Shown here: positions 1-8,706 of the stretch, piece after piece
Layout: every line of letters begins with the position of its first letter
Position numbering within the stretch: the first letter of the stretch is position 1
Assembly: GCA_017614315.1 (NCBI GenBank)
Contig: JAGACA010000021.1
Span: forward strand, 1-63,256
From: Clostridia bacterium
GTDB lineage: Bacteria > Bacillota > Clostridia > Christensenellales > CAG-138
DNA length: 63,256 bases
Direction: 5' to 3'
The notes under the pieces: model-generated
Databases searched by the model: none
What the model was told of the DNA's origin: nothing
What the model saw: only the letters and a program-made list of their open reading frames with translations
Made by a program: the position numbers and the translations under genes

Positions 1-288
1 ATGCCCAACCCCAAGAGCGGCACCGTTACCATGGACGTGGCGAAGGCCATCGCCGATATCAAAGCCGGTAAGGTCGAGTATCGTGTCGATAAGACCAACA
101 TCTGCCACTGCCCCATCGGCAAGGCCAGCTTCGGCAAGGATAAGCTCGTTGAGAACCTCAACACCCTTATGGACGCCATCATCAAGGCGAAGCCCGCTGC
201 GGCGAAGGGCACCTACATCAAGTCCCTCGTCCTCTCCAGCACCATGGGCCCGGGCGTTAAGTTCAACAGCGCCCGCTTCGGCAACTGA
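1..288 (+). CDS. rplA: 50S ribosomal protein L1, C-terminal part (5' end outside window)
   Basis: L1 binds 23S rRNA at the mobile L1 stalk and its own mRNA. The visible 95 residues match the C-terminal half of L1: the PNPK(S/A)GTVT segment opens it, [11 protein letters not shown] and PIGK follow, and SSTMGPGVK is near the end. The reading frame is open from base 1, so the first ATG is almost certainly internal and the gene is cut by the window edge. A strong hairpin terminator follows 13 bases after the stop, so rplA ends its transcript here. The next gene is not rplJ, unlike the common rplK-rplA-rplJ-rplL order. Confidence 0.95.
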   Translation: MPNPKSGTVTMDVAKAIADIKAGKVEYRVDKTNICHCPIGKASFGKDKLVENLNTLMDAIIKAKPAAAKGTYIKSLVLSSTMGPGVKFNSARFGN

Positions 289-301
289 TCTTAACGAAGA
301 G

Positions 302-334
302 GCGGCATGCTTTTTTCACGGCATGCCGCTTTTT
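302..334 (+). terminator. Rho-independent terminator after rplA
   Basis: Perfect 9-bp stem GCGGCATGC/GCATGCCGC (302-310 and 321-329) with a 10-base loop, followed by five T. Confidence 0.9.
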
Positions 335-363
335 AATTCTTTGACCAACGGGTTAATCAAAAT

Positions 364-1164
364 ATGAAACAGTTTTTTATCGATCTTTTTTCGTCGATAG
401 CGTTCAAATTTTCGGAGGCGCCCAAGGCGTGGGGCGCGGCGCATATAATCTATATCGCGGTCGGGCTCACGTCGGCGGTGTTCTTCGCGTTCCTCTTGAG
501 GAAGTCGGATGAGCGCAGGTTCAACACGGTGCTCCGCACGGTCGGCTTCGTGCTCGCGGGGATGGAGATATTCAAGATCTCGTTTTTCCATTTCGGGCTC
601 CACGGGGGCGATATCGTCACGACGGCATATCTTTTCCCGTTCCAGCTGTGCAGTCTGCCGATCTATATGGCGCCGCTCGCGTCTTTCCTCAAAAAGGAGG
701 ATCCCGTAAGGAAGGCGCTCCTCACCTTCATGATGACCTATACGCTCATGAGCGGCTTCTCGACCTTCATCGAGACCTCGGGCATACTGCAGGAGCACGT
801 TATCCCGACGCTGCATTCGTGCATATGGCACGCGATCCTGGTGTTCATCGGCCTCCTCATCGCGTTCTCCGGCAGGGGCGGATATAAGTTCCGCGATTTC
901 TTCCGCGGATTCGTCTGCTTCATAGTGTGCTGCAACACAGCGATATTCCTGAACGTGCTGATCGAAACGCTCATACCCGGCGCGGAGGTCAATATGTTCT
1001 ACATCGGGCCGCGCCGCTCGTCGCTCGTCGTGTTCAACACGATATTCGACAAATACGGCTGGGTGGTACAGATGAGGATCTATGAGATCGCGCTGTCGAT
1101 CGGCGCGTACCTGGTGTTCCTGCTCGCAAGGCTCGGCGCAAGGCCGAAAAAAGCGGAAAAATAA
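364..1164 (+). CDS. YwaF/TIGR02206-type integral membrane protein
   Basis: A 266-residue protein with about six to seven hydrophobic segments across its whole length. The segment around residues 95-105 (FPFQLCSLPIY) matches the P-(L/F)-Q-L-C signature of the YwaF family of membrane proteins, whose biochemical role is not established. A cluster with HSCIWHAI near the middle keeps the histidines typical of the family. No strong Shine-Dalgarno precedes the ATG, so the start is less certain than the family call. The gene stands alone between two terminators. Function is unknown; a lipid-related role suggested for distant relatives would be inference only. Confidence 0.75.
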   Translation: MKQFFIDLFSSIAFKFSEAPKAWGAAHIIYIAVGLTSAVFFAFLLRKSDERRFNTVLRTVGFVLAGMEIFKISFFHFGLHGGDIVTTAYLFPFQLCSLPIYMAPLASFLKKEDPVRKALLTFMMTYTLMSGFSTFIETSGILQEHVIPTLHSCIWHAILVFIGLLIAFSGRGGYKFRDFFRGFVCFIVCCNTAIFLNVLIETLIPGAEVNMFYIGPRRSSLVVFNTIFDKYGWVVQMRIYEIALSIGAYLVFLLARLGARPKKAEK

Positions 1165-1171
1165 GTAAAAC

Positions 1172-1196
1172 GCAGGCGTTAACGCCTGCTTATTTT
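1172..1196. terminator. Hairpin terminator after the YwaF-type gene
   Basis: GCAGGCG-TTAA-CGCCTGC (1172-1189) followed by TTATTTT. The A-rich 5' flank would also let it work on the other strand. Confidence 0.8.
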
Positions 1197-1209
1197 GAGC
1201 CCGCGGCTC

Positions 1210-1238
1210 TTCCATTCGGGCGGCAGATGGGGTATAAT
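1210..1238 (+). promoter_or_regulatory. Promoter for the M29 aminopeptidase
   Basis: Consensus -10 TATAAT at 1233-1238, with a weak -35 TTCCAT 17 bases upstream. A Shine-Dalgarno AAGGAAAGGAA follows just before the ATG at 1270. Confidence 0.65.
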
Positions 1239-1269
1239 GTAAAGGATATAAGGAAAGGAACCTCTTTTT

Positions 1270-2505
1270 ATGAACGAAAACATGCTTTGGCAGTACGCGC
1301 GCCTCGTCGTGGGTGTCGGCATAAACGTTAAGAAGGGACAGCCCGTGACGGTCAACTGCCCTGTCGAGTGCGCCGCTTTCGGCAGGCTCCTTACGAAGGC
1401 CGCCTTCGGGGCGGGCGCGAAGGACGTTTTCATGGTCTGGCGCGACGATTTCGTTTCCCGCGAGCGCTGGCTTCACGCGGACGATACCATGTTCGACGCG
1501 GTGCCCGCGTGGGACGTTCTGATGAGCAAAGAGCTTATCAAGCAGGGCGCGGGCAGGATATCGATAGCCGCGTCCGATCCCGAGAACTTAAAGGGCGTCG
1601 ATCCCGAGAGGCTTCGCCGCTGGAGCGCGGCAGCCGGGCGCGACCTCAAGGAGGTCTCCCGCGACGTGATGGCGAACGTCGTTCCGTGGTGTGTGGTCTC
1701 CGTGCCCATACCGAGCTGGGCTAAAAAGGTGTTCCCGGGGATCCCCGAGGACGAAGCCATGGAAAAGCTGTGGCGGGCGATTTTCAAGGCCGTGCGCATC
1801 ACCGAGGACGGCGATGCGGTCGAAAACTGGAGAGAGCATTGCGCCGATCTTGAGGGCAAGGCGCGCGCGATGACGGAGTTCGATTTCGAGGAGTTGCATT
1901 ACGTCAATTCCTCGGGCACCGATCTTTACGTCAAAATGCCCGAGAACAACGTCTGGATGGCGGGCGGCGAGCTGACGAAGGGCGGCGTCAAATTCGTAGC
2001 CAACATGCCGACCGAGGAGGTCTTCTCCGCGCCGCTGCGCACGGGCGTGAACGGCGTCCTCGCGGCGTCGAAGCCCCTCGTGCTCCACGGGAACGTGGTC
2101 GAGGGCATACGCTTCACATTCAGGGACGGCCGCATAACCGGGATACACGCGGACAGGAACGAGGAGACGCTCCGCGCTGAGGTCGAACTCGACGAGGGCA
2201 GCCATTACCTCGGCGAGATTGCGCTCGTGCCCTACGATTCGCCCATTTCGAACAGCGGGATACTCTTTTACAACACCCTCTTCGACGAGAACGCGTCCTG
2301 CCATTTCGCCTTCGGCCAGGCTTACCCCTCCTGCGTGAAGGACGGCGAGGAGCTTTCGACCGAGGAGCTTGCCGAAAAAGGCCTCAACGCCGACAGCAGC
2401 ACGCACGTCGATTTCATGGTCGGCACGCGCGATCTTTCCATAATCGGCAAGACCCGGGACGGAAAGACGGTCAAGGTTTTCGAAAACGGCAATTTCGCGA
2501 TATAA
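1270..2505 (+). CDS. Aminopeptidase, M29 family (AmpS/PepS type)
   Basis: A 411-residue, dinuclear-metal aminopeptidase that removes N-terminal residues from peptides in the cytoplasm. Length and layout fit family M29. The likely metal ligands are visible in order: Glu in MPTEEVFSAP (about residue 240), Glu in GEIALVPY, His and Tyr in CHFAFGQAY, and the paired His and Asp in THVDFMVGTRD near the C-terminus. An N-terminal YARLVVGVGINVKKGQPV segment is also family-typical. It has its own promoter and a good Shine-Dalgarno (AAGGAAAGGAA, about 9 bases before ATG). It appears to be a single-gene unit. M29 enzymes differ in substrate range, so the specific substrate is not predicted. Confidence 0.93.
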   Translation: MNENMLWQYARLVVGVGINVKKGQPVTVNCPVECAAFGRLLTKAAFGAGAKDVFMVWRDDFVSRERWLHADDTMFDAVPAWDVLMSKELIKQGAGRISIAASDPENLKGVDPERLRRWSAAAGRDLKEVSRDVMANVVPWCVVSVPIPSWAKKVFPGIPEDEAMEKLWRAIFKAVRITEDGDAVENWREHCADLEGKARAMTEFDFEELHYVNSSGTDLYVKMPENNVWMAGGELTKGGVKFVANMPTEEVFSAPLRTGVNGVLAASKPLVLHGNVVEGIRFTFRDGRITGIHADRNEETLRAEVELDEGSHYLGEIALVPYDSPISNSGILFYNTLFDENASCHFAFGQAYPSCVKDGEELSTEELAEKGLNADSSTHVDFMVGTRDLSIIGKTRDGKTVKVFENGNFAI

Positions 2506-2588
2506 CGGGAACCGCGGCGAACGGATGATCCGCATCTTTGATCCCGCGTACGCCGAGGACGGCCTCAACAGGTAAATTTTTCACGAAA

Positions 2589-2761
2589 TGTGGAAAACTC
2601 CGCCGTTTCAGGCGGGGTTTTACGAGTTTTCCACAGAAAACTCGCCGGTTTTTCCACATTTGCCCTGATAAAGGCAGGATAGTATAATCACAGGCGCCGC
2701 ATGGGTTTTTGGACGGGATACGCTCAAACGGCGATCTCCGACCGCTTTTTCCATGTGGAAA
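2589..2761. other. Gap with four DnaA-box-like nonamers and a nested dyad
   Basis: The 268-base gap between the aminopeptidase and the kinase has no gene. Nonamers of the form TTTTCCACA, one base from the consensus DnaA box TTATCCACA, occur at 2589-2597 (reverse), 2627-2635 and 2650-2658. A CTTTCCACA variant is at 2753-2761 (reverse). The first two are the arms of a 12-bp perfect inverted repeat (2589-2600 and 2624-2635) that encloses an AAACTCCGCC/GGCGGGGTTT hairpin (2595-2620), which resembles the terminators used elsewhere in the window. DnaA binding is inference. Confidence 0.45.
2660..2688 (+). promoter_or_regulatory. Promoter for the histidine kinase
   Basis: -35 TTGCCC (2660-2665), 17-base spacer, -10 TATAAT (2683-2688). 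One of the TTTTCCACA nonamers abuts the -35 box. Confidence 0.65.
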
Positions 2762-2773
2762 GGATGACGATAT

Positions 2774-3952
2774 ATGAACAAACGCTTTCGGTCCCTCGCG
2801 ATAATCGTTTACATTCTGGTATGTACGCTCGTGTCGTCCGCGTCCGTTATCGCCGTGCTTCTCGAGCTCCGCGCACCGTGGCTTTACATAGCCGTCGGCG
2901 CATCCGTATGTCTCGGGGCTGCGGCGCTTTACGTGTTCACGGCGACGCTCATGCGCGAGGACAGGAGCTATCACGGGGCGGATTACGCCGCCATGATCGA
3001 TTCGATAACGGGCGGCGTGCTCGTGCTCGACGGCAACGAGCGCGTATATACGGTCAGCGAGGACGCGAGGCATTACCTCGACCTGCCCGAATATGCGATA
3101 GGCATGTCAAGGAACGAGGTCATCCGCGACGATGAGCTCAACAGGTGCATAGACCTTGCGAAACAGGGACAGAGCAGCCTTACCGAGTTTACGAGCCACG
3201 GGACGACGCTTCGCGTGCTGATCGACCCGGTCATATTCAGCGGGCAGATAGTCGGCACTATGATGCTGCTCCTCGACATGGGCGAGCAGCTCACGCTCGA
3301 AAAGCTGAAAAGGGAGTTCGCGGCGAACGTCAGCCACGAGCTCAAGACGCCTCTCACCAGCATACAGGGCTATGCCGAGATGATCGCGACGGGGCTCGCC
3401 TCAAAGGAGGACGTGCCGGACTTCGCGGAGAGGATACAGAAGGAATCGAAACGGCTCCTCGCCCTCATCAGCGACATAATCAGGCTTTCGAGTCTCGACG
3501 AGGGCGCGCCGGAGTCCGAACGCGAGCCGATCGATATGGCCGAGATCGCGGACGAATGCCGCGACGTGCTTTTGAAGTCTGCGGAGGATCACGGCGTTAC
3601 GCTCGAGCTCGATACCGAGAGCTTCGTCATCGAGGGCTCGCGCAGCCTGCTTTCCGAGATGATCTATAATCTCGTCGATAACGCCATCCGCTATAACGTG
3701 CCGGGTGGCAGCGTGCTCGTCACCGTGAAAAACGGGCTCGTTTCCGTGCGCGACACCGGCATCGGGATCCCCGAGGAGCACCGCGAGCACGTGTTCGAGC
3801 GGTTCTACCGCGTGGACAAGTCCCGCTCAAAGAGCACCGGCGGCACGGGTCTCGGGCTTGCCATAGTGAAGCATATCGCCATGAAATACGGCGGAAGGAT
3901 ATCCCTCGAGAGCGAGGTCGGAAAGGGCACCGAGATCAAAATCGCGTTCTGA
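2774..3952 (+). CDS. Sensor histidine kinase, PhoR/WalK-like, orphan
   Basis: A 392-residue membrane histidine kinase. Two transmembrane helices (about 8-30 and 37-58) are joined by only a few residues, so there is almost no extracytoplasmic sensor. A PAS-like region (about 70-165) precedes the HisKA domain, with phospho-acceptor His188 in NVSHELKTPLTS. The ATPase domain carries the N box NLVDNAIRYN and the G boxes DTGIGIP and GGTGLGLAIVK. Shine-Dalgarno AAAGGA lies 9 bases before the ATG. No response regulator flanks it on either side, so its partner must be encoded elsewhere. It sits where dnaA-dnaN often lie next to rpmH. A cell-envelope or phosphate role would be guesswork. Confidence 0.92.
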   Translation: MNKRFRSLAIIVYILVCTLVSSASVIAVLLELRAPWLYIAVGASVCLGAAALYVFTATLMREDRSYHGADYAAMIDSITGGVLVLDGNERVYTVSEDARHYLDLPEYAIGMSRNEVIRDDELNRCIDLAKQGQSSLTEFTSHGTTLRVLIDPVIFSGQIVGTMMLLLDMGEQLTLEKLKREFAANVSHELKTPLTSIQGYAEMIATGLASKEDVPDFAERIQKESKRLLALISDIIRLSSLDEGAPESEREPIDMAEIADECRDVLLKSAEDHGVTLELDTESFVIEGSRSLLSEMIYNLVDNAIRYNVPGGSVLVTVKNGLVSVRDTGIGIPEEHREHVFERFYRVDKSRSKSTGGTGLGLAIVKHIAMKYGGRISLESEVGKGTEIKIAF

Positions 3953-4017
3953 CGGACAAAAAGCGTCTTTTCGGCCAAAATATACCGCCTTTCGGGCCCA
4001 AAAATCAAAATAAGCGC

Positions 4018-4047
4018 TTGACAAATCGAGTGTCAATCCGATATAAT
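4018..4047 (+). promoter_or_regulatory. rpmH promoter
   Basis: Perfect -35 TTGACA (4018-4023), 18-base spacer, perfect -10 TATAAT (4042-4047). The leader then runs about 80 bases to rpmH. Confidence 0.85.
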
Positions 4048-4127
4048 GCTTATCTGTGACAATGTGGGGTAAAGCCCTTCGGGTTCCCCCTTGAACCAAT
4101 ACTGTAAAAGGAAAGAGGTGTACATCC

Positions 4128-4262
4128 ATGAAGATGACATACCAGCCCAAGGCAAGGCAGAGGAAGAAGGTCCACGGTTTCCGTCAGCGTATGTCCACCG
4201 CTAACGGCAGGAACGTTCTTGCCAGAAGGCGCGCAAAGGGCAGGAAGAAGCTTTCCGCATAA
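4128..4262 (+). CDS. rpmH: 50S ribosomal protein L34
   Basis: A 44-residue, very basic ribosomal protein of the large subunit. It has the full family signature: YQPK near the start, KVHGFRQRM in the middle and [14 protein letters not shown] at the end. Shine-Dalgarno AGAGGTG lies 7 bases before the ATG, under a consensus promoter. It is the first gene of the rpmH-rnpA-yidD-yidC-jag-mnmE-mnmG-rsmG run, in the conserved Firmicutes order. dnaA is not upstream as it is in Bacillus and many Clostridia; a histidine kinase occupies that position. Confidence 0.98.
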   Translation: MKMTYQPKARQRKKVHGFRQRMSTANGRNVLARRRAKGRKKLSA

Positions 4263-4372
4263 CCGAATGTAATCGAACGGACCACGGCGCGTGTCACATG
4301 AGTCGTGGTTCGAATACTATTTATACATTCCGCGGGAAAAGGGGCGAGCGCCCCGAATAATACACAGGTACA

Positions 4373-4708
4373 ATGAAGCGCTGCTATTCGTTAAAGCGGA
4401 ACAAGGAATTTCACCGGGTCTTCAAGCGCGGCAAATCCGTCGGAAGCCATTTGTTGGTCCTCGTTCATATATCGTCCCGCGCGCCCGATACGAAGATAGG
4501 GTTCGCGGTGAGCAAAAAAATCGGCAGCGCGGTCGTCCGCAATCGGGTGAAACGCAGACTGAGAGAGGCTGTAACTCCTCTCTTGCCGGAGATGCTTCCC
4601 GGCTGCCGCCTCATTTTTATCGCGCGTACACCGATAAAGGACGCAAGCTTCAAGGAGATCGAATCCACCGTGCGCCGCCTCATGGCGAAGGCGGGCTTGC
4701 TTGGCTGA
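4373..4708 (+). CDS. rnpA: Ribonuclease P protein component
   Basis: A 111-residue protein that assists RNase P RNA in 5' maturation of precursor tRNAs. The start [20 protein letters not shown] and the RNP-binding motif NRVKRRLRE in the middle identify it. It lies 110 bases after rpmH on the same strand. No strong Shine-Dalgarno is visible before the ATG, but the N-terminus aligns with the usual family start. Its last bases run close to yidD. Confidence 0.97.
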   Translation: MKRCYSLKRNKEFHRVFKRGKSVGSHLLVLVHISSRAPDTKIGFAVSKKIGSAVVRNRVKRRLREAVTPLLPEMLPGCRLIFIARTPIKDASFKEIESTVRRLMAKAGLLG

Positions 4709-4719
4709 AAGAGCCCGAT

Positions 4720-5001
4720 TTGACTTTGATCGGAAACGCTATAAAACGCTTTCTCATATATCTCATCCGCTGCTACCGCGGCTTAAGACCGGACAGGGCT
4801 CCCTGCTGCCGGTACACGCCGTCGTGCTCGGAATATGCCATACAAGCCATACAGGTCCACGGTGCTGCCAAGGGGTCGATACTTGCCCTTTGGCGGCTTT
4901 TGCGCTGTAATCCGTTCTCAAAAGGCGGATACGATCCCGTCCCTCTTAAGGGAAGGTGGAGATCTCCCGCTCTCGGGACCTACGAAAGGAAAGCAAGATG
5001 A
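4720..5001 (+). CDS. yidD: Membrane protein insertion efficiency factor YidD
   Basis: A small membrane-associated protein that aids YidC/Sec insertion. The signature [16 protein letters not shown], the segment [18 protein letters not shown] and the preceding amphipathic helix are all present. The frame stays open upstream through the whole of rnpA in another register, but family similarity begins only near 4720-4730. I chose the TTG at 4720 (93 residues) because GAAAGAG (4707-4713) gives a usable Shine-Dalgarno 6 bases away; the TTG at 4726 is the alternative. The stop overlaps the yidC start by ATGA at 4998-5001, which suggests translational coupling. Confidence 0.9.
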   Translation: MTLIGNAIKRFLIYLIRCYRGLRPDRAPCCRYTPSCSEYAIQAIQVHGAAKGSILALWRLLRCNPFSKGGYDPVPLKGRWRSPALGTYERKAR

Positions 5002-6206
5002 CTTTTTTTCTCACACGCTGGTTTTACTGGCTGATGCAGTTCCTTTACGGACTGTTCAACAACAGCTATCTTCTGACGATACTCGTCGTCACAATATTGC
5101 TGCGTCTTGTCCAGATATTCCCCGATATCTCCAACCGTAAGACGCAGATAAAAATGGCGGTCGTTCAGCCCAAGCTCAACGCGCTTCAGAAGCGCTACGA
5201 AAACGATCCTCAGAAGCTCCGCGTGGAGCAGCAGAAGCTCATGAAGGAGCACGGCGTTTCCACGCTCTCGAGCTGCCTGCCCATGCTGATCACCCTTCCC
5301 CTCTTCTTCTGCTTCCTCGCCGCTTTCCGCTGCTGGGGCAATGAAGAGACGGTCAAGCTCATGTACGAGACCGCCGTCGCCGAGACCTGCACGGTCGAAC
5401 AGCGCGCGGAGGCCGACGAGACCGCGATGGACACCTTCAAGAGCTATAAGTTCCTGTGGGTAAACAACGTCTGGCAGCCCGACAGCTTCCTCGATGCAAA
5501 CGTGCTGATCTTCCGTCTTGACGGCGAGGTCATCACGAAGCCGAGGAACCTTACGGCGATAAGCTCCGTAACTCTCGCCAACATGCCGATGCTGCAGAAC
5601 GGCTATACCGACTCGAACGGCAATCATATTTCGGGCGAGACGATCTGGGCGAAGCTCAAGGAGACCGGCCTTGCCGCCGGCGAATACGGCGACGCGGGCG
5701 CAAAGACCGGATGCAGCAACTGCTCCTCCTGCTCGACTGACAGATCGGGCATGAGCCTGCTCCCCGAAAGCGTCGATACCGCCACCGCGGCAAAGATGCT
5801 GGGCGAGAACGCCGAGGGCACCGGCACGGACAACGCCGTGACCGGCTCGGATATCTATTCCAAGATAATGCAGCGCTATCCCGACGCGCTTTCGAAGAAC
5901 GGCAGCACCCCTGCCAACGGACTTATGATACTCCCGTTCCTGGCGGCCGGCATGCAGCTTCTGTCCTCCATAATACTGATGAGGCGCCAGAAGAAGGACG
6001 GCAGCAGCCAGAACCAGAGCAACAAGTCCATGAACTACATGATGTACCTCATGCCGATCATGAGTATCATGATCTGTATGAGCTCCACCGCCGCGTTCGC
6101 GTTCTACTGGACGGTATCCGGCGCGGTGCAGATCGTATCCTCGTTGATTATCAACGCGGTGTTTGACAGAAAGGCAAAGAAGGACGCGGAGGTCAAAGCG
6201 GCATAA
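4998..6206 (+). CDS. yidC: Membrane protein insertase YidC, with large inserted loop
   Basis: Inserts and folds membrane proteins with or without SecYEG. The start [11 protein letters not shown] at 4998 is chosen for Shine-Dalgarno AAAGGA 7 bases upstream and the ATGA overlap with yidD. The conserved hydrophilic-groove arginine is Arg36 in ILLRLVQ. A positive cytoplasmic hairpin (about 47-90) precedes the next helix. At 402 residues it is over 100 longer than usual Gram-positive YidC. The excess is an insertion at about 166-305 between transmembrane segments, rich in Gly, Thr and Asp, with Cys239, Cys242 and Cys245 spaced CxxCxxC. The C-terminal helices (about 306-395) look normal. Confidence 0.95.
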   Translation: MTFFLTRWFYWLMQFLYGLFNNSYLLTILVVTILLRLVQIFPDISNRKTQIKMAVVQPKLNALQKRYENDPQKLRVEQQKLMKEHGVSTLSSCLPMLITLPLFFCFLAAFRCWGNEETVKLMYETAVAETCTVEQRAEADETAMDTFKSYKFLWVNNVWQPDSFLDANVLIFRLDGEVITKPRNLTAISSVTLANMPMLQNGYTDSNGNHISGETIWAKLKETGLAAGEYGDAGAKTGCSNCSSCSTDRSGMSLLPESVDTATAAKMLGENAEGTGTDNAVTGSDIYSKIMQRYPDALSKNGSTPANGLMILPFLAAGMQLLSSIILMRRQKKDGSSQNQSNKSMNYMMYLMPIMSIMICMSSTAAFAFYWTVSGAVQIVSSLIINAVFDRKAKKDAEVKAA

Positions 6207-7354
6207 TGGAAGATAACGAGATCATGTGCATCGAATCGACGGGCAAATCCGTCGACGAGGCGATATTCAAAGGATTGCAGCAGATGGGCATCTCCATCGA
6301 CGAGGTATCGATAGAGATACTCCGCACGGAGACCAAGGGCATACTCGGCATAGGCGCGAAGCCCGCCGTGGTAAAGCTCACGAAGAAGCCCGACGACGAG
6401 CTCTTAGACGTATTCGGCAGGGACGAAAAGCCCGCGAGGAACGAGGATCGTCCGAGAAACGAGCGCCGCGAGGATAACGACAGGCGCGACAGGAAGAACC
6501 GTCACGACCGCAGGGACAATGCGGAGCAGGAAAGGGCGAAAAAGCCCGAGCAGGCAAAGAAAAACGCCGAGGAGAGGAAGCCCCGTCCCGAAAAGAAGGA
6601 AGAGGCGAACGCGAATATTTCCCGGGAAAATATGACCGAGAAAAAGCCCGAACCCTCCGTTAAGGAAGCCGCGGATAAGCCCGAGGCCGTGAAGACGCTC
6701 AACTACACCGAGGAGGCCGCCGAGGGCAATCCCGCCGCCGAATTCGTTAAGGGGCTCATAAAGCGCATGGGCGCGGAGGGCCGGGTTCTCGCCGCCATGG
6801 ACGAGGACTGCCTGAGGCTCCGCATCGATTCCGAGAAGATGGGCATGCTGATCGGACACAGGGGCGAGACGCTCGACGCAATGCAGTATCTTACCGGCCT
6901 TGTCGTCAACAAGAACCGCAAGACCGACGGCTACACCCGCGTCACGCTGAACACCGAGGAATACCGCGAGAAGCGCGAGGAGACCCTCCGCAGACTCGCG
7001 AAGAAGGTCGCCGCGCAGGTGCGCGCCACCGGCCGTCCCCGCGTGCTCGAGCCGATGAACCCCTACGAGAGGCGCGTGCTTCACGCCACGCTGCAGAACA
7101 ACCCCGACGTTACCACTCATTCCGAGGGCGAAGAGCCCAACCGCCGCGTCGTAGTCACCCCCAAGCGCAGGGGCAGGAGCGGCTATACGAAGAACAGGAA
7201 CAGCCGCAGGCCGTCGGAGAGGCGTCCCGCGCAGGTCCGCGAAGACGATTCCGACAACGGCACCATCAGCCGCGAGGAGTACGAAAGGCTCTACGCCGCC
7301 GCGAGGGCCGCGAACCCCATGTTCATGAACACCCCGAAAAAGGAAGAGGAATGA
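6206..7354 (+). CDS. jag: RNA-binding protein Jag (KhpB/EloR)
   Basis: A 382-residue cytoplasmic RNA-binding protein linked in other Firmicutes to cell elongation and sporulation control. The Jag-N domain occupies about residues 1-60 (KGILGIGAKPAVV). A long charged linker of Lys, Glu, Arg and Asp runs about 70-170. The KH domain follows, with its GxxG at IGHRGETLD, then an R3H domain with ERRVLH. The basic C-terminal tail after about 320 is longer than in many homologs. The start overlaps the yidC stop by one base (TAATG). The position after yidC is the standard one. Confidence 0.95.
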   Translation: MEDNEIMCIESTGKSVDEAIFKGLQQMGISIDEVSIEILRTETKGILGIGAKPAVVKLTKKPDDELLDVFGRDEKPARNEDRPRNERREDNDRRDRKNRHDRRDNAEQERAKKPEQAKKNAEERKPRPEKKEEANANISRENMTEKKPEPSVKEAADKPEAVKTLNYTEEAAEGNPAAEFVKGLIKRMGAEGRVLAAMDEDCLRLRIDSEKMGMLIGHRGETLDAMQYLTGLVVNKNRKTDGYTRVTLNTEEYREKREETLRRLAKKVAAQVRATGRPRVLEPMNPYERRVLHATLQNNPDVTTHSEGEEPNRRVVVTPKRRGRSGYTKNRNSRRPSERRPAQVREDDSDNGTISREEYERLYAAARAANPMFMNTPKKEEE

Positions 7355-8703
7355 CAAATAACGACACAGTTTTTGCACTGTCCACACCCGTGGGCGGTGC
7401 AATTCAAATTATGAGGATATCCGGCCCCGCCGCGCGGAAGACGCTCGAGACCGTATTCACGGGAAGGATCGAGCCGAGGCGTATTTCGTACGGCACGGTC
7501 ACCGACGCAGACGGCTCCGCGATCGATTCGTGCTGCGCAGTGTTCTTCGAGGCGCCCGCGTCCTATACGGGCGAGGACATGGCGGAGATCTATTGCCACG
7601 GCTCGCGCGCAGTCGCGGCGAAGCTTTCGGAAAGGCTTGCTGCGGCGGAGTTTTTGAGACTCGCCGAAGCCGGCGAGTTCACGAAACGCGCCTATCTTAA
7701 CGGCAAGATGGATCTCGCCCGCGCGGAAGCGGTGATGGATCTCGTCTCCGCCGGCGCGGAGCGGTCGAGGAAGGCTGCGCTCGATCAGCTCGAGGGCAGG
7801 CTTAGCGCCGTCATTACGGGGCTTTACTTAAGGGCGAAGAGCCTCCTCGCGGAGCTTGCGAATTACCTGGAGGACGACACGGGCGAAGCCGCGTTCGATC
7901 CCGCCGCGTCGATGACCGCCGCGGACGAACTCGCTTCCGAAACGGAAACGCTCGCCGAAAACGGCATGCGCTCGAGGATACTGCGCGAGGGCGCGCGCGT
8001 CGCGATCATAGGCAGCCCCAACGTGGGCAAGAGCTCGCTCCTCAACGCGCTGCTCCTCCGCGAGAGGGCGATAGTCACGCCGATACCCGGCACGACGCGT
8101 GACACGCTCGAGGAGAGCCTCTCGGTAGAAGGCATACCCGTCGTTCTGGTCGATACAGCCGGAATACGCGAAACGCCCGACGCCGTCGAATCGATGGGCG
8201 TGGCGCGTTCACGCCGCGAAGCGACGGAGGCCGATCTTGTCCTCTGGATAGTCGACGGCTCGCGCGGACTTGAACCCGCCGACAGGGAGATACTCTCGTC
8301 CATTTCGGGAAAGAGGACTGTCGCCGTAGTCGCCAAATCCGATCTTGAAAACGTCATTTTATTAGACGGCGACGGGACTTTTTGCTCCTTCCCCGCCGTC
8401 CGCACGAGCGCGGTCACGGGAGACGGCATAGCCGAGCTCAAGCGCCTTATCGCCGAAACGCTCCTCCCGGGCGCCGACGAGGGCGCGGAGAATCTTGTGA
8501 CCAATTTGCGCCACGTCACGGCGCTCGAAAGGGCGGAGTCCGCGCTCGACGCCGCGAAGTCCGCGCTCGGCGCGCGAGACTTCGACGCCGCGTTCTTCTC
8601 GTATAAAAACGCGATGGACGCGTTCGCCTCGATACTCGGCAGGGACGATCCCGCGGAGGAGCTCGTTGAGTCGATATTCAGGGATTTCTGCATGGGAAAA
8701 TAA
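7351..8703 (+). CDS. mnmE: tRNA uridine-5-carboxymethylaminomethyl modification GTPase MnmE
   Basis: With MnmG it modifies the wobble U34 of several tRNAs. At 450 residues it is full length. The N-terminal folate-binding domain begins FALSTPVGGAIQIMRISG. The inserted G domain has the P-loop GSPNVGKSS, the G2/G3 region DTAGIRETPD and AKSD as the base-recognition motif. The essential C-terminal C(M)GK tail closes the protein as DFCMGK. It overlaps jag by 4 bases (ATGA) and is 3 bases from mnmG, consistent with one operon. Confidence 0.97.
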   Translation: MTNNDTVFALSTPVGGAIQIMRISGPAARKTLETVFTGRIEPRRISYGTVTDADGSAIDSCCAVFFEAPASYTGEDMAEIYCHGSRAVAAKLSERLAAAEFLRLAEAGEFTKRAYLNGKMDLARAEAVMDLVSAGAERSRKAALDQLEGRLSAVITGLYLRAKSLLAELANYLEDDTGEAAFDPAASMTAADELASETETLAENGMRSRILREGARVAIIGSPNVGKSSLLNALLLRERAIVTPIPGTTRDTLEESLSVEGIPVVLVDTAGIRETPDAVESMGVARSRREATEADLVLWIVDGSRGLEPADREILSSISGKRTVAVVAKSDLENVILLDGDGTFCSFPAVRTSAVTGDGIAELKRLIAETLLPGADEGAENLVTNLRHVTALERAESALDAAKSALGARDFDAAFFSYKNAMDAFASILGRDDPAEELVESIFRDFCMGK

Positions 8704-8706
8704 ACG

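Noticed and set aside
1-3. Base-1 ATG as the true start of rplA
   Set aside because: The visible 95 residues align with the C-terminal half of L1, so the gene begins outside the window.
4300-4330. GGTTCGAAT motif resembling a tRNA T-loop
   Set aside because: No acceptor, D or anticodon stem can be drawn around it between rpmH and rnpA.
4291-4719. Long open frame overlapping rnpA in another register and running into YidD
   Set aside because: Only the part from about 4720 matches YidD. The upstream part has no family similarity and lies over the certain rnpA gene; GC-rich codon use leaves such frames open by chance.
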